The notes beneath the pieces are model-generated. The model was not told the origin of the DNA, searched no databases, and saw only the letters and a list, made by a program, of their open reading frames with translations. Below are positions 54,695 through 64,000 of a stretch of DNA of 64,000 nucleotides, in pieces. The stretch's first letter is position 1; every line of letters begins with the position of its first letter. This stretch comes from Streptomyces sp. NBC_01353 (GTDB taxonomy: Bacteria > Actinomycetota > Actinomycetes > Streptomycetales > Streptomycetaceae), in the NCBI RefSeq assembly GCF_036237275.1, contig NZ_CP108352.1:7279501-7343500 (forward strand), read 5' to 3'. The translations under genes and the position numbers were made by a program.

Positions 54695-55130
54695 TCGGGC
54701 GCCGGGGGAGGGGCGAGGAGTAGACGACGTTCGTCGTCACCGAGCCGAGCGTGGCGATCTTCCCGGAGATCTCCTCCAGGTGCTTCATGGACCGGGCCGC
54801 GACCTTGATCACGAAGCAGTCGTCGCCGGTCACATGGTGCGCCTCCAGGATCTCGGGGGTGGTCCCGACGAGATCGTGGAAGGGCTTGTAGTTGCCGTTG
54901 GGGTAGCGCAGCCGGACGAAGGCCAGGATCGGCAGCCCGAGCCGCTCCTGGTCCACCACCGCCGTGTACCCGGCGATCACCCCGGCCTCCTCCAGCCTGC
55001 GCACCCGCTCGGTCACCGCGGACGCGGACATGGACACGGCCCGCGCCAGCTCGGCGAAGCTGGCCCTGCCCTCGGTCTGCAGGGCCTGCAGGATGTGCCA
55101 GTCGGTGGCGTCCGGTGAGTATCCGCTCAT
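54684..55130 (-). CDS. Lrp/AsnC-family regulator
   Basis: 148 residues from MSGYSPDATD. HTH: ILQALQTEGRASFAELARAVSMSASAVTERVRRLEEAGVI. RAM effector domain: FHDLVGTTPEILEAHHVTGDDCFVIKVAARSMKHLEE. It may sense an amino acid. It ends inside the sbcC gene. A hairpin at 55150-55182 lies just upstream. Confidence 0.93.
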   Translation of the reverse strand: MSGYSPDATDWHILQALQTEGRASFAELARAVSMSASAVTERVRRLEEAGVIAGYTAVVDQERLGLPILAFVRLRYPNGNYKPFHDLVGTTPEILEAHHVTGDDCFVIKVAARSMKHLEEISGKIATLGSVTTNVVYSSPLPRRPISR

Positions 55131-55149
55131 GGACGAGATGTAGCAGGGA

Positions 55150-55182
55150 AATCCCCGGGCGATCAAGAAGCGCCCGGGGATT
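55150..55182 (-). terminator. Hairpin between the DUF885 and Lrp genes
   Basis: Perfect 12-bp stem (55150-55161 with 55171-55182), loop of 9. On the minus strand it is followed by TCCC, 20 bases before the Lrp start; likely terminator of the DUF885 gene, possibly a leader element of lrp. Confidence 0.65.
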
Positions 55183-55326
55183 CTCGCCGTACGGAACGGG
55201 AAGTGGGCAGGATTCCCCCACCCGGCCCCGCCCTCACTCGGCCCGTCGCCACTCGGCCCGTCGCCGCTCCGTCCGTGGGCCGCCGGCCCATGACCGGCGC
55301 GGTAGCCGTGGCCCCGTCGCCCGCGA

Positions 55327-57039
55327 TCAGAGACGCGAGATCTCGTCCACGAGGTCGTCGAGGCCCAGCGGGCCCTGCGACAGCGCCGCCATGTGCCAGG
55401 CCTTCGCGTCGAACGCGTCGCCGTGCGCCGCCTGTGCGTTGGCGCGGCCGAGCAGCCAGGCCCGCTCGCCCAGCTTGTAGCCGATCGCCTGGCCCGGCAT
55501 CGACAGATAGCGGGTCATCTCGCTCGCGACGAAGGCCGGCGGCCGGCTGGAGTGCTGCTGGAAGAACTCCTCCGCCAGCTCGGGCGTCCACCGCTCGCCC
55601 GGGTGGAAGGGCGAGTCCGCCGGGATCTCCAGCCGCAGGTGCATGCCGATGTCGACGATCACGCGGCAGGCCCGCATCATCTGCCCGTCCAGGTAGCCGA
55701 TCCGCCGTTCGGCGTCCGGCAGGAAGCCGAGCTCGTCCATCAGCCGCTCCGCATAGAGCGCCCAGCCCTCGGCGTTGGCGCTGACCCCGCCGATCGTCGC
55801 CTGGTAGCGGGAGAGCTGATCGGCCACGTGCACCCACTGGGCGATCTGCAGATGGTGGCCCGGGACACCCTCGTGGTACCAGGTCGACACCAGGTCGTAC
55901 ACCGGGAAGCGGGTCTGGCCGTCGACCGGCAGCCAGGTGCGGCCGGGCCGGGAGAAGTCCTCCGAGGGGCCGGTGTAGTAGGGCGCCGCGGCGCCGCCGG
56001 GCGGAGCGATGTGCGACTCCACCTTCCGTACCCGCTCGGCGAGTTCGAAGTGGGTGCCGTCGAGCGCCTCGATCGCCTCGTCCATCAGGTTCTGCAGCCA
56101 GACCCTGACCTCCTCGACGCCCTCGATGTGGGTGCCGTGCGCGTCCAGGTGCGCCAGGGCCTCCCACGGACCCGAGCCGGGCAGGATGCGCTCCGCCTCG
56201 ACGCGCATCTCGGCGAGGAGACGGTGGTACTCGGACCAGCCGTACGCGTAGGCCTGGTCGAGGTCCAGGTCCGTGCCGTTGAAGTAGCGCGACCACCGCT
56301 CGTAGCGCTCGCGGCCCACCGTGTCGGGGGCGCCGACGACCGCAGGAGCGTACACCTCGCGCATCCAGTCCCGCAGTGCGGCGACCGCCTCGGTCGCACC
56401 CGCGGCCGCCTCGGCGAGTTCCGTACGCAGCTCGGGACGGAGTGACTCCGGTGCCTGCGCGGCGAACTCCTCGAACCAGCCACGGCCTTCGGCGTCCCCG
56501 CCCGACCACTCCGTCAGCTGGTCGATGAAGGTCGCGGTCGGCCGGGGCCCGCCGAGAAGCTTGCGCTCAAGACCGAGGGCGAGCGAGGCGCGGTGGCCCT
56601 CCAGGGCCGCCGGAACCGCGCGCAGCCGCTGGGCCACGGCCTCCCAGTCCTCCTCGGTCTCCGTCGGCATCACGGTGAACACGATCCGCACGCTGTGCGC
56701 GGGGGACCGAATGTTGCTGACCGTACAGAGGCCCTCATCGGCCTCATGGACGGCGAGCTCGGCCGTCAGTCGCTCCCGCAGCAGGCGGCCGCAGCGCCGT
56801 TCGGCATCGTTCTCCGCCCCAGGCTGCTTCTCGGCCTCGTCGAGCAGGGCCAGGGTGCGGCGGGCGAGTTCGGCCACCGCCTCCTGCCCGGCCGGCGAGA
56901 AGTCGGGAAGGCGACCTGCGCTCTCTTTGACTCCCAGGTATGTACCGGTGATCGGGTCGAGTTCGATGAGTGCGTCGACGTAGGTGTCGGCGACCTGGCG
57001 GGGCAGCGCGCTGCTGGAAGTCGTTGGCATGAGGCTCAT
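55327..57039 (-). CDS. DUF885 family protein (putative metallopeptidase)
   Basis: 570 residues from an ATG with GGAGG in place. DUF885 signature: STWYHEGVPGHHLQIAQW at about residue 385 (HExxxGH-like metal site), GGVSANAEGWALYAERLMDELGF, and EMTRYLSMPGQAIGYKLGERAWL. Proteins of this type resemble zinc peptidases/carboxypeptidases. No signal peptide. It lies between two Lrp-family genes on the same strand, with 40 bases to the upstream one. Confidence 0.9.
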   Translation of the reverse strand: MSLMPTTSSSALPRQVADTYVDALIELDPITGTYLGVKESAGRLPDFSPAGQEAVAELARRTLALLDEAEKQPGAENDAERRCGRLLRERLTAELAVHEADEGLCTVSNIRSPAHSVRIVFTVMPTETEEDWEAVAQRLRAVPAALEGHRASLALGLERKLLGGPRPTATFIDQLTEWSGGDAEGRGWFEEFAAQAPESLRPELRTELAEAAAGATEAVAALRDWMREVYAPAVVGAPDTVGRERYERWSRYFNGTDLDLDQAYAYGWSEYHRLLAEMRVEAERILPGSGPWEALAHLDAHGTHIEGVEEVRVWLQNLMDEAIEALDGTHFELAERVRKVESHIAPPGGAAAPYYTGPSEDFSRPGRTWLPVDGQTRFPVYDLVSTWYHEGVPGHHLQIAQWVHVADQLSRYQATIGGVSANAEGWALYAERLMDELGFLPDAERRIGYLDGQMMRACRVIVDIGMHLRLEIPADSPFHPGERWTPELAEEFFQQHSSRPPAFVASEMTRYLSMPGQAIGYKLGERAWLLGRANAQAAHGDAFDAKAWHMAALSQGPLGLDDLVDEISRL

Positions 57040-57079
57040 CCTCGTGCCTCCGGCATCCCCGCGTCACCCTCATTCGATC

Positions 57080-57577
57080 TCAGTCGGCTGACAAATGAGC
57101 GCCGGGAGAGGGCGGCAGAAGTGGCCCGCACTCCCACTGCTGGAAGATCAACCGGGTCTCCACGCGGGCCACCTCACGGCGCGAGGTGAACTCGTCGAGC
57201 ACGAGTCGTTGCAGGTCGGCGGGGTCGGCCACGGCCACGTGCACGAGATAGTCGTCGGGTCCCGTCAGATGGAACAGCGCCCGGGACTCCGGAAGCGCGC
57301 GAATGCGTTCGACGAACGGACCGATCAGTTCACGCCGGTGCGGGCGGACCTGGACAAGGAGGAGCGCTTCGAGCCCCCGGCCGAGTTTGGCCGAATCCAG
57401 TCGGAGCCGGTGTCCCAGGATCACTCCCGTGCGGCGGAGCCGCGCCACCCGGTCGAGGCAGGTGGACGGCGCCACGCCGACCTCGGCGGCGAGTTCGCGG
57501 TAGGTGGTCCGGGCGTCGTTCTGCAGGAGGCGAAGTATGTGCAGATCGACCGGGTCCAGTACGACAGAATCGGCCAT
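57080..57577 (-). CDS. Lrp/AsnC-family regulator
   Basis: 165 residues. HTH: DLHILRLLQNDARTTYRELAAEVGVAPSTCLDRVARLRRTGVI. RAM domain with HLTGPDDYLVHVAVADPADLQRLVLDEFTSR. It is divergent from the PLP enzyme (59-base gap), so it very likely controls that gene, like other Lrp proteins next to Cys/Met lyases. Confidence 0.93.
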   Translation of the reverse strand: MADSVVLDPVDLHILRLLQNDARTTYRELAAEVGVAPSTCLDRVARLRRTGVILGHRLRLDSAKLGRGLEALLLVQVRPHRRELIGPFVERIRALPESRALFHLTGPDDYLVHVAVADPADLQRLVLDEFTSRREVARVETRLIFQQWECGPLLPPSPGAHLSAD

Positions 57578-57586
57578 TCGCCGAAC

Positions 57587-57609
57587 GTAGCACGGACATT
57601 CGACGCTAC
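57587..57609. promoter_or_regulatory. Inverted repeat between the Lrp and PLP enzyme genes
   Basis: GTAGC-N13-GCTAC in the 59-base divergent gap, with a TACTTT just after it. A modest repeat, placed where an Lrp-family dimer would bind. Confidence 0.3.
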
Positions 57610-57636
57610 TTTCCGGTATCCGTTCACAGTTCCGCC

Positions 57637-58842
<1,206 letters not shown>

Positions 58843-60194
58843 TGACGAGGGTCCCCTCCTCGATCTGGTAGTCGAGGGGGAGGTTGAGCGCCCGCATCGC
58901 GGCGACCATGCCCGTGTTGGAGGACTGGGTCACCGCGTAGACGCTCTCGCATCCGGCCTCGACGGCCATGGCCACAAGACGGCCGAGCAGTTCGGAGCCG
59001 ATGCCCCGGCGCTGCCAGTCGTCCTCGACCATCAGGGCGACCTCCGTCTCGTCGCCGTCCCACAGCAGATGGCCGAGGGCGACGAGCCGGCCGGAGGCCG
59101 TCTGCACGGCGAGGGTGCGGCCGAAGCGGGGGCTGAGGAGGTGGCTGAGATAGCGGTCGGCGTCGCCGACCGGCCCGTGGTAGCGCAGTCCCAGGGTGCG
59201 CTCGGAGCAGCGGTCGTGCATGGCGCGGGCCGCGACCAGGTCGCTCTGGTCGACGCGGCGGACCGTGATCTCGTTGCCCTCGGGCAGGGTGAGGACGTCG
59301 TGGCTGCGCGGGATGCGCGGGCCGAGGCGTGCGTCGAGTTCGACGAGCGCGCGAGCGCGGGCGAACTCGGTCGGGGTGAACGGCAGATAGGGCCGCTCGA
59401 TCGTGATCGCCCCGCCGTTGGGGTCGCGCAGCCGCATCACCGTCTCCTCCAGGACACCCTCGACCGGTGCGGTCTCCCCGGTGGGTCGGCCGGTCAGGGA
59501 GACGGCGGGCAGCGAGTGGATGGTGCACCGGCCGAGCAACTGGCGCAGGGCCAGCGGGAGTTCGGCAGCGTCGAGGGCGGTACGGGTGGCGAGGCCGAGC
59601 AGTCGGGTCGGGGTGTCCACCAGGTCGTGGGCGTCGGCCCGCTCGATCCAGGTGCTGCTTCCGCCCGCGGCGGCGATCTCGTGGGTGAGTTCGTTGGCCT
59701 GGAGGACGGTCGGGGCGCGCAGCAGGAACTCGTCGACCGTGCCCTCGGCGAGCGGATGGGTCTGCAGGGTCAGGATGTCGACCTCGTGGCGGGCCAGCGC
59801 CGTGCACAGCGCGGCGAGGCTGCCCGGGGCGTCACGGACCGTGGTCCGCATCCGCCAGAGGCTCGTCTCGACGGGCTCGCCGGTGCCGGTGTCCGACGGC
59901 AGCGGGGTGTGCCCGCTGCCGCCGGGATCACCGGCCGGCGGCGCATGGCTGTGGCGCCGTGCCCACCATGTGTGGAAGGCGGCCGTGGCGATCAGGGCGA
60001 TCGCCGAGAACACCAGCAGGTACGGACCGTCGGCGCCGCGGACGACGGTCTTGGCGATCGTGTCGGCCACCACCACGGCCGTGAACAGGGCGGCCAGCTC
60101 GATGAGGTCCCGTCGCCAGTGGTGGGGACGGCGGGCGCTCTTCGCGGATGTCACATCAGTCATGGCTTCACTGTGACCCAGCGGTGTTGCGTGA

Positions 60195-62987
60195 TCACGA
60201 ACGCTTTGTGACTGACGGGTTAAGCGCCGATCTGAGGGCTTGGTGACGTTTTCCGACCAGTTGTGTCGCGTCCTGATCGGCGTGGAGGGACGGATGGTGA
60301 AGTGCCTTCCGCAGTCGCCGGGCCTGCACCACGAACTGGGAGGAGCCGCCGCGCCCGGCGACCGCGTCGAGGCCCCCGACCTCGGCCGTCCCTCCGCACC
60401 GCTCCACGCAGTCGGCGGCCACGGCCAGCAGTTCACCGAGCCCGCGCACCGGCTTCTCCGCCGCCAGCAGACCGGGCAGCGTGCCCGCCAGCACCGCCCA
60501 CGTGGTGGCGTACGCGCCGGTGGCGGCGGCCGTACGGGCTGCGTCCGCGAGGCGGTTGACCTTGACCGCGCCCTCGGCGACGAGCTGCGCGAGGGTCGTG
60601 CCGAGGCATCCCGCGTCGAGATCGCCGCGGGCCGTGAGCACCAGCCATGCGTCCACGGCGGTCAGCCGGTCCTCCGCGTGCCGGGAGCCGAGACCGATCG
60701 CCACCGCGAGATGCGTCGCGGGACCGACCGGCCCCTCGCACTCGGCAAGCGCCGTCAGGCTCGACGCGGCTCCGCGCTCGTCCCACTCGGCGCCGCCGGC
60801 CACCGTCGGCACCAGCAGGGCCGCGAGGGTCTCCCGGTCGTCCGGCAGGACGCTCGGCCAGTTCCGCCGCTCGCCGCTCCAGTGATAGCAGTGGCGGGTG
60901 GTCTCCGCCTCGGCCTCGCCCAGCCATCGGAACACGGGCGGGAACTCCTCCCGTACGGCCCGGCGCTCGCGGAACCCGAGCACGAGCCGCTCCGCCGACC
61001 ACACCTTCCCCTCCGCCCGGTCGCGGTCGCGGTCACGGGACAGGAACCGCGGACCGGGTGCGAGGGTCGCATCCGCTGTCAGCCAGTGCGCGAGGCGTTC
61101 CCCGGCCCGGGTGCCGAGGTCCGCGGCGGCCGCTCCCGCGTCCCCGGCGGACGGGTCGGCCTTGCGGACCCGTAGCAGCGCCTGGCCGAGATCGACAGGG
61201 GCCGGTTCGATCCCCGCGTCCCGGTAGACCCGCAGCCGCTCCACCAGGACCGACGGGTCGATGGCACCGGTGTGCCGGGTGGGGGCCGCGAGCAGGAACG
61301 GGAGCGGGTCGCCACCGATCCGGGAGGCGATCTCCCACAGCCGGGCGTCGACCACCCTGCTCAGGGCCTGGTGCACACAGGAGCCGGAGCCCTGACCCCG
61401 CACCAGGGCATCGTGGATGCGTGACGGCCGCACCATGCCCATCAAGGCCGCGAGCACCACGTCCACGCCGTAGGTGTAGTGCCCGAAGGGGTCCCGGAGC
61501 CCTCCGTCCGGCGACTTCTGCATCCAGAACGCGTCGGCGAAAGCGGCGGCCACCGCCCCCGTCAGCTTCTCGCGGTGGAGATGGGCATGGCGGACGAGTC
61601 CGTCAAGTGCGCGCTCGAACTCCTCGGGCGCGTTCGTGCGGCCCTTGGACACGGCCACCAGATCCTCGATCAGCTCCGCGACCGTCTCCGCGGGATCCCG
61701 CACGGGCCGCAGCTCCGGCACCGAGGGAAGGACCTCCTCGTACGGCAGGTCGTCCCCGAAGTCCGTCGCCCTGCCGAACAGCTCCTCGGCCGTCTGCCGG
61801 TGCACGGGGCTCAAGGAGGCGGCGGCACATGCCAGTTCCTCGCGCACCTGCTCGTCCACCTCCGCCAGGTGCCGCCCGACCAGCTTCAGCGCCCGCTCCT
61901 GGATACCGGTGTCCTCATGCCCGAACGCGTCCGCGACCAGGGGCAGCAGGTCGGCCGCCGCACCGGACCGGCGCCGCAACTCCTTGGCGAGCAGCGACAG
62001 CTGGGCGCGTACCAGCTTCTTCTCCGTACGGAACAGCACCGGCCCCGACATCTCGGCCAGGTCCTGGACGGAGAGCGATCCCTCGGCGGCGAGCCCCGCC
62101 AGGATCTCCTGCGCATAGGCCGCGACGGGCGACGGAGCATCGGCCGCCATCCCGATCCACTCGGCCGTCCGGCCGCGGCGCTCCTCCCCATCCGTGCCGA
62201 GCAGCTGGAGCAGCGCGAGCGGGAAGCGCAGATCACGCGGCTTTCCGCCGCGCAGCAGCCGCGCGACGCAGCCGTCCACCAGCCTCGCGCGGTCGAGGAC
62301 GCCCTCGTCGACCAGCGCCTTGAGCGCGGTGGGCCAGTGGGTGGGAGCCTCCGGTCCCGCCGCCCAGGTGAGCCGATCGGGCGTCTCGATCATGTCGAAG
62401 ATCCGAGGCACCAGGATCGGCGTCTGCCGGTCGGCGCGCAGCTGCTCCAGAAGCCTGGGCCCGGTCACCTCGCGCGTCCAGCCCAGGATGTAGCCGTCCG
62501 TCGTCGGAACGGCGCAGCCGGAACGCAGGACCAGTTCATGGACCAGCCGGTAGTCGCCCTCCGCCACGGCCGGCCGCTCGGCGAGGCGCTGGGCCACGTC
62601 GCCCAGCCACGCGGGCTCACGGTCGGCGAGCACGCCCAGGACGAGGTCCGTGGTCGACCTGCTCCAGTCGTTCAGGTCGCGGCCACCGATCCAGGCCGCC
62701 GCGGCCGCCGCACCCGTGTGGCACCCGGCGCCGGCCACCCGCAGCGCGCGCTGGACCCTCGTCTGCTCGTTCCAGCGAGCCCAGCCCCAGCCGCGGACCT
62801 CGGTCCGCAGGGCCTTGAGCTCCGCGAGCGCGGTCTTCCGATCGCCGGGTCCCAGCTCCTTCAGCCGTCCGGGAACGCCCTCGTCCCGTCCCGCCCGAAC
62901 CGTGATCAGCAGCTTGTTCACCGCCCGTCCCTCCCGGGCCGCGGTCAGCCGCGCCTTCAGCGCGGTCTCGTCGATGCCGCGGCTCAT
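60195..62987 (-). CDS. DUF6493-type large protein, HEAT-like
   Basis: 930 residues from an ATG with GGAGG upstream; it overlaps the stop of the SWIM gene (ATGA). The sequence is mostly amphipathic helices (ELLGRATDF, LLAKELRRRSGAAADLLPLVADAFG), suggesting a HEAT-like solenoid. No ATPase, nuclease or kinase motif is visible. I recognise it as the DUF6493 group, which in Streptomyces lies next to SWIM zinc-finger genes. The function is unknown; a scaffold in a multi-protein complex is a reasonable guess. Confidence 0.75.
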   Translation of the reverse strand: MSRGIDETALKARLTAAREGRAVNKLLITVRAGRDEGVPGRLKELGPGDRKTALAELKALRTEVRGWGWARWNEQTRVQRALRVAGAGCHTGAAAAAAWIGGRDLNDWSRSTTDLVLGVLADREPAWLGDVAQRLAERPAVAEGDYRLVHELVLRSGCAVPTTDGYILGWTREVTGPRLLEQLRADRQTPILVPRIFDMIETPDRLTWAAGPEAPTHWPTALKALVDEGVLDRARLVDGCVARLLRGGKPRDLRFPLALLQLLGTDGEERRGRTAEWIGMAADAPSPVAAYAQEILAGLAAEGSLSVQDLAEMSGPVLFRTEKKLVRAQLSLLAKELRRRSGAAADLLPLVADAFGHEDTGIQERALKLVGRHLAEVDEQVREELACAAASLSPVHRQTAEELFGRATDFGDDLPYEEVLPSVPELRPVRDPAETVAELIEDLVAVSKGRTNAPEEFERALDGLVRHAHLHREKLTGAVAAAFADAFWMQKSPDGGLRDPFGHYTYGVDVVLAALMGMVRPSRIHDALVRGQGSGSCVHQALSRVVDARLWEIASRIGGDPLPFLLAAPTRHTGAIDPSVLVERLRVYRDAGIEPAPVDLGQALLRVRKADPSAGDAGAAAADLGTRAGERLAHWLTADATLAPGPRFLSRDRDRDRAEGKVWSAERLVLGFRERRAVREEFPPVFRWLGEAEAETTRHCYHWSGERRNWPSVLPDDRETLAALLVPTVAGGAEWDERGAASSLTALAECEGPVGPATHLAVAIGLGSRHAEDRLTAVDAWLVLTARGDLDAGCLGTTLAQLVAEGAVKVNRLADAARTAAATGAYATTWAVLAGTLPGLLAAEKPVRGLGELLAVAADCVERCGGTAEVGGLDAVAGRGGSSQFVVQARRLRKALHHPSLHADQDATQLVGKRHQALRSALNPSVTKRS

Positions 62988-64000
62988 CGCGCACCTCCGA
63001 CAGACACGACTCCGGCCGCTGCCCCCGTCATGGCACTCGGTACGGCACCGCGCCGGGCCATCCGCACCGCCAGCGCGTGCTTGCACGGTCCCCGGCGGCC
63101 CCTGTAGTCCGCCCACCATTGGCACGTACAACTCAGCAGCCCGCCGGACTCCCGTACCTGGTAGCGCCGTTCGCCGGAGGCGACCGTCGCCAGTTCGCCG
63201 TCGAGCGAGACCGCTCCCTCCGCGACGAGGGCGCGCGCCGCCACCAGGCGGGGATTGTGCCGTTCGGCGCGGTCGGCGTCGTACGGCAGCTCCCGGTGGA
63301 AGTACGCCGCGTCGGCCACGTCGTAGCCGGCCCGGCCCGCCGTGCCGAGCCGGGTCAGCGCGGCGCGCACCCGGTCCACCGACAGCCCCGCCTGCGCGCC
63401 CAGTTCGGCGAGATCGATGCGCGGCTCCCAGGCCAGCAGGACCGAGACGAGCTCGGCGTCCTGCGCCGCCTCCTCCGTGGCCAGTGCCTCCAGAACACCG
63501 CCCTCGCCGGAGAAGCCCCGGGAGGCGTCGGGCGACAGGGTCAGCGTCAGGCGCATTCCCGGCAGCGCCACCTCCCAGGCGCTCGCGGTCGCGACGCCGT
63601 CCGGCACCGGACCGTAGACCCGCAGCGCGGTCGCGTGCCGCAGCACCCGCTCGAGCGCCACCAGCCGGTCCGGACCCGGCAGACAGACGGCGCCCGGCAC
63701 CGGCAGGGTGGTGGGCCGCAGGATGCGGCCGTTCTGAACGACCCAGAGGGGGCCGGCCCCCCGGCCCTGCGAGCGCGGCAGCGAGCGCAGGAACCGCACC
63801 GCCTCGGGGCCCGTCAGCTCCGCGCGCAGATCGAAACCGGCGGACGCCACCTGCGCCTCGGCGAAACCGCGCAGCCAGCGGTCGGGCAGCGGCACCCTCT
63901 TCTCGACGACCGCGCCCTCCAAGGTGGTCACCGCCAACTCGTCCGGGCCGACCCGCAGATGCAGCGGATCGCTCCCCGTCATCCGGGACAGCGCCTCGCG
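62984..64000 (-). CDS. SWIM zinc-finger protein, partial
   Basis: At least 339 residues; the frame stays open to the window edge, so the true start is probably beyond it (an internal ATG is at 63982). Near the C-terminus is the SWIM motif CTCQWWADYRGRRGPCKH, giving the C-x-C-x(n)-C-x-H zinc ligands. The middle has a winged-helix-like stretch (ELGAQAGLSVDRVRAALTRLGTAGRAGYD). SWIM proteins bind DNA or proteins. The stop overlaps the start of the DUF6493 gene, so the pair is coupled. Confidence 0.88.
   Translation of the reverse strand, partial: REALSRMTGSDPLHLRVGPDELAVTTLEGAVVEKRVPLPDRWLRGFAEAQVASAGFDLRAELTGPEAVRFLRSLPRSQGRGAGPLWVVQNGRILRPTTLPVPGAVCLPGPDRLVALERVLRHATALRVYGPVPDGVATASAWEVALPGMRLTLTLSPDASRGFSGEGGVLEALATEEAAQDAELVSVLLAWEPRIDLAELGAQAGLSVDRVRAALTRLGTAGRAGYDVADAAYFHRELPYDADRAERHNPRLVAARALVAEGAVSLDGELATVASGERRYQVRESGGLLSCTCQWWADYRGRRGPCKHALAVRMARRGAVPSAMTGAAAGVVSVGGAR

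Overview
The window is high-GC DNA with strong G/C preference at third codon positions, many GTG and some TTG starts, and Gly/Ala/Pro-rich proteins. Together with the gene content (a divergent third-type EF-Tu, NB-ARC/TPR regulator, HipA-like kinase with DUF3037, PucR-type and Lrp regulators, SWIM protein) this points to a Streptomyces or close actinomycete chromosome, probably an arm-proximal or accessory-rich part of the core. I see no integrase, transposase, CRISPR array, tRNA or rRNA gene.

Left part (1-14.1 kb), accessory metabolism. A run of seven same-strand genes (truncated flavoprotein reductase, secreted alpha/beta hydrolase, HSL-type esterase, YtcJ-like amidohydrolase, small membrane protein, GNAT-like protein, second alpha/beta hydrolase) ends at a strong hairpin terminator at 6296-6334 and looks like one hydrolytic or catabolic operon. 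It is followed by an XRE/NB-ARC/TPR regulator, a paralogue of the HSL esterase on the other strand, an AraC regulator, a chloroperoxidase-like hydrolase, and a translationally coupled luciferase-like monooxygenase and FMN reductase.

Middle part (14.2-46 kb), mostly core-like. It holds a HipA-like kinase/DUF3037 pair, two SDR reductases, an orphan oligopeptide-binding lipoprotein, uracil-DNA glycosylase, a DinB-family protein, a decayed FAD monooxygenase, a Gfo/Idh/MocA oxidoreductase, apolipoprotein N-acyltransferase and undecaprenyl-diphosphatase. Next come an HxlR regulator divergent from a thiolase, an AlkD-like DNA repair protein and a tuf3-type elongation factor. Then follow patatin, a spermidine-synthase-like protein, an MFS exporter, a secreted-domain membrane protein, a hotdog thioesterase, an exported GH3 glycosidase, DedA and TVP38 membrane proteins, a gamma-carbonic-anhydrase-like protein and an acetyltransferase. 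The stretch closes with an EamA exporter divergent from a cupin-XRE regulator, a YbaK deacylase and a CoA-binding protein.

Right part (44.7-64 kb). A type-B carboxylesterase and an acyl-CoA synthetase are transcribed away from a PucR-type regulator. They are followed by YigZ, the SbcD-SbcC nuclease pair, two Lrp/AsnC regulators flanking a DUF885 protein, a Cys/Met-metabolism PLP enzyme and a membrane-ACT-GNAT fusion. At the edge is a coupled pair of a SWIM zinc-finger protein (cut by the window end) and a large repeat-like DUF6493-type protein.

Regulatory DNA is unusually readable in several places: inverted repeats in the EamA/XRE, HxlR/thiolase and AraC/hydrolase intergenic regions, a hairpin that overlaps the ung ribosome binding site, and several long GC-rich terminators.
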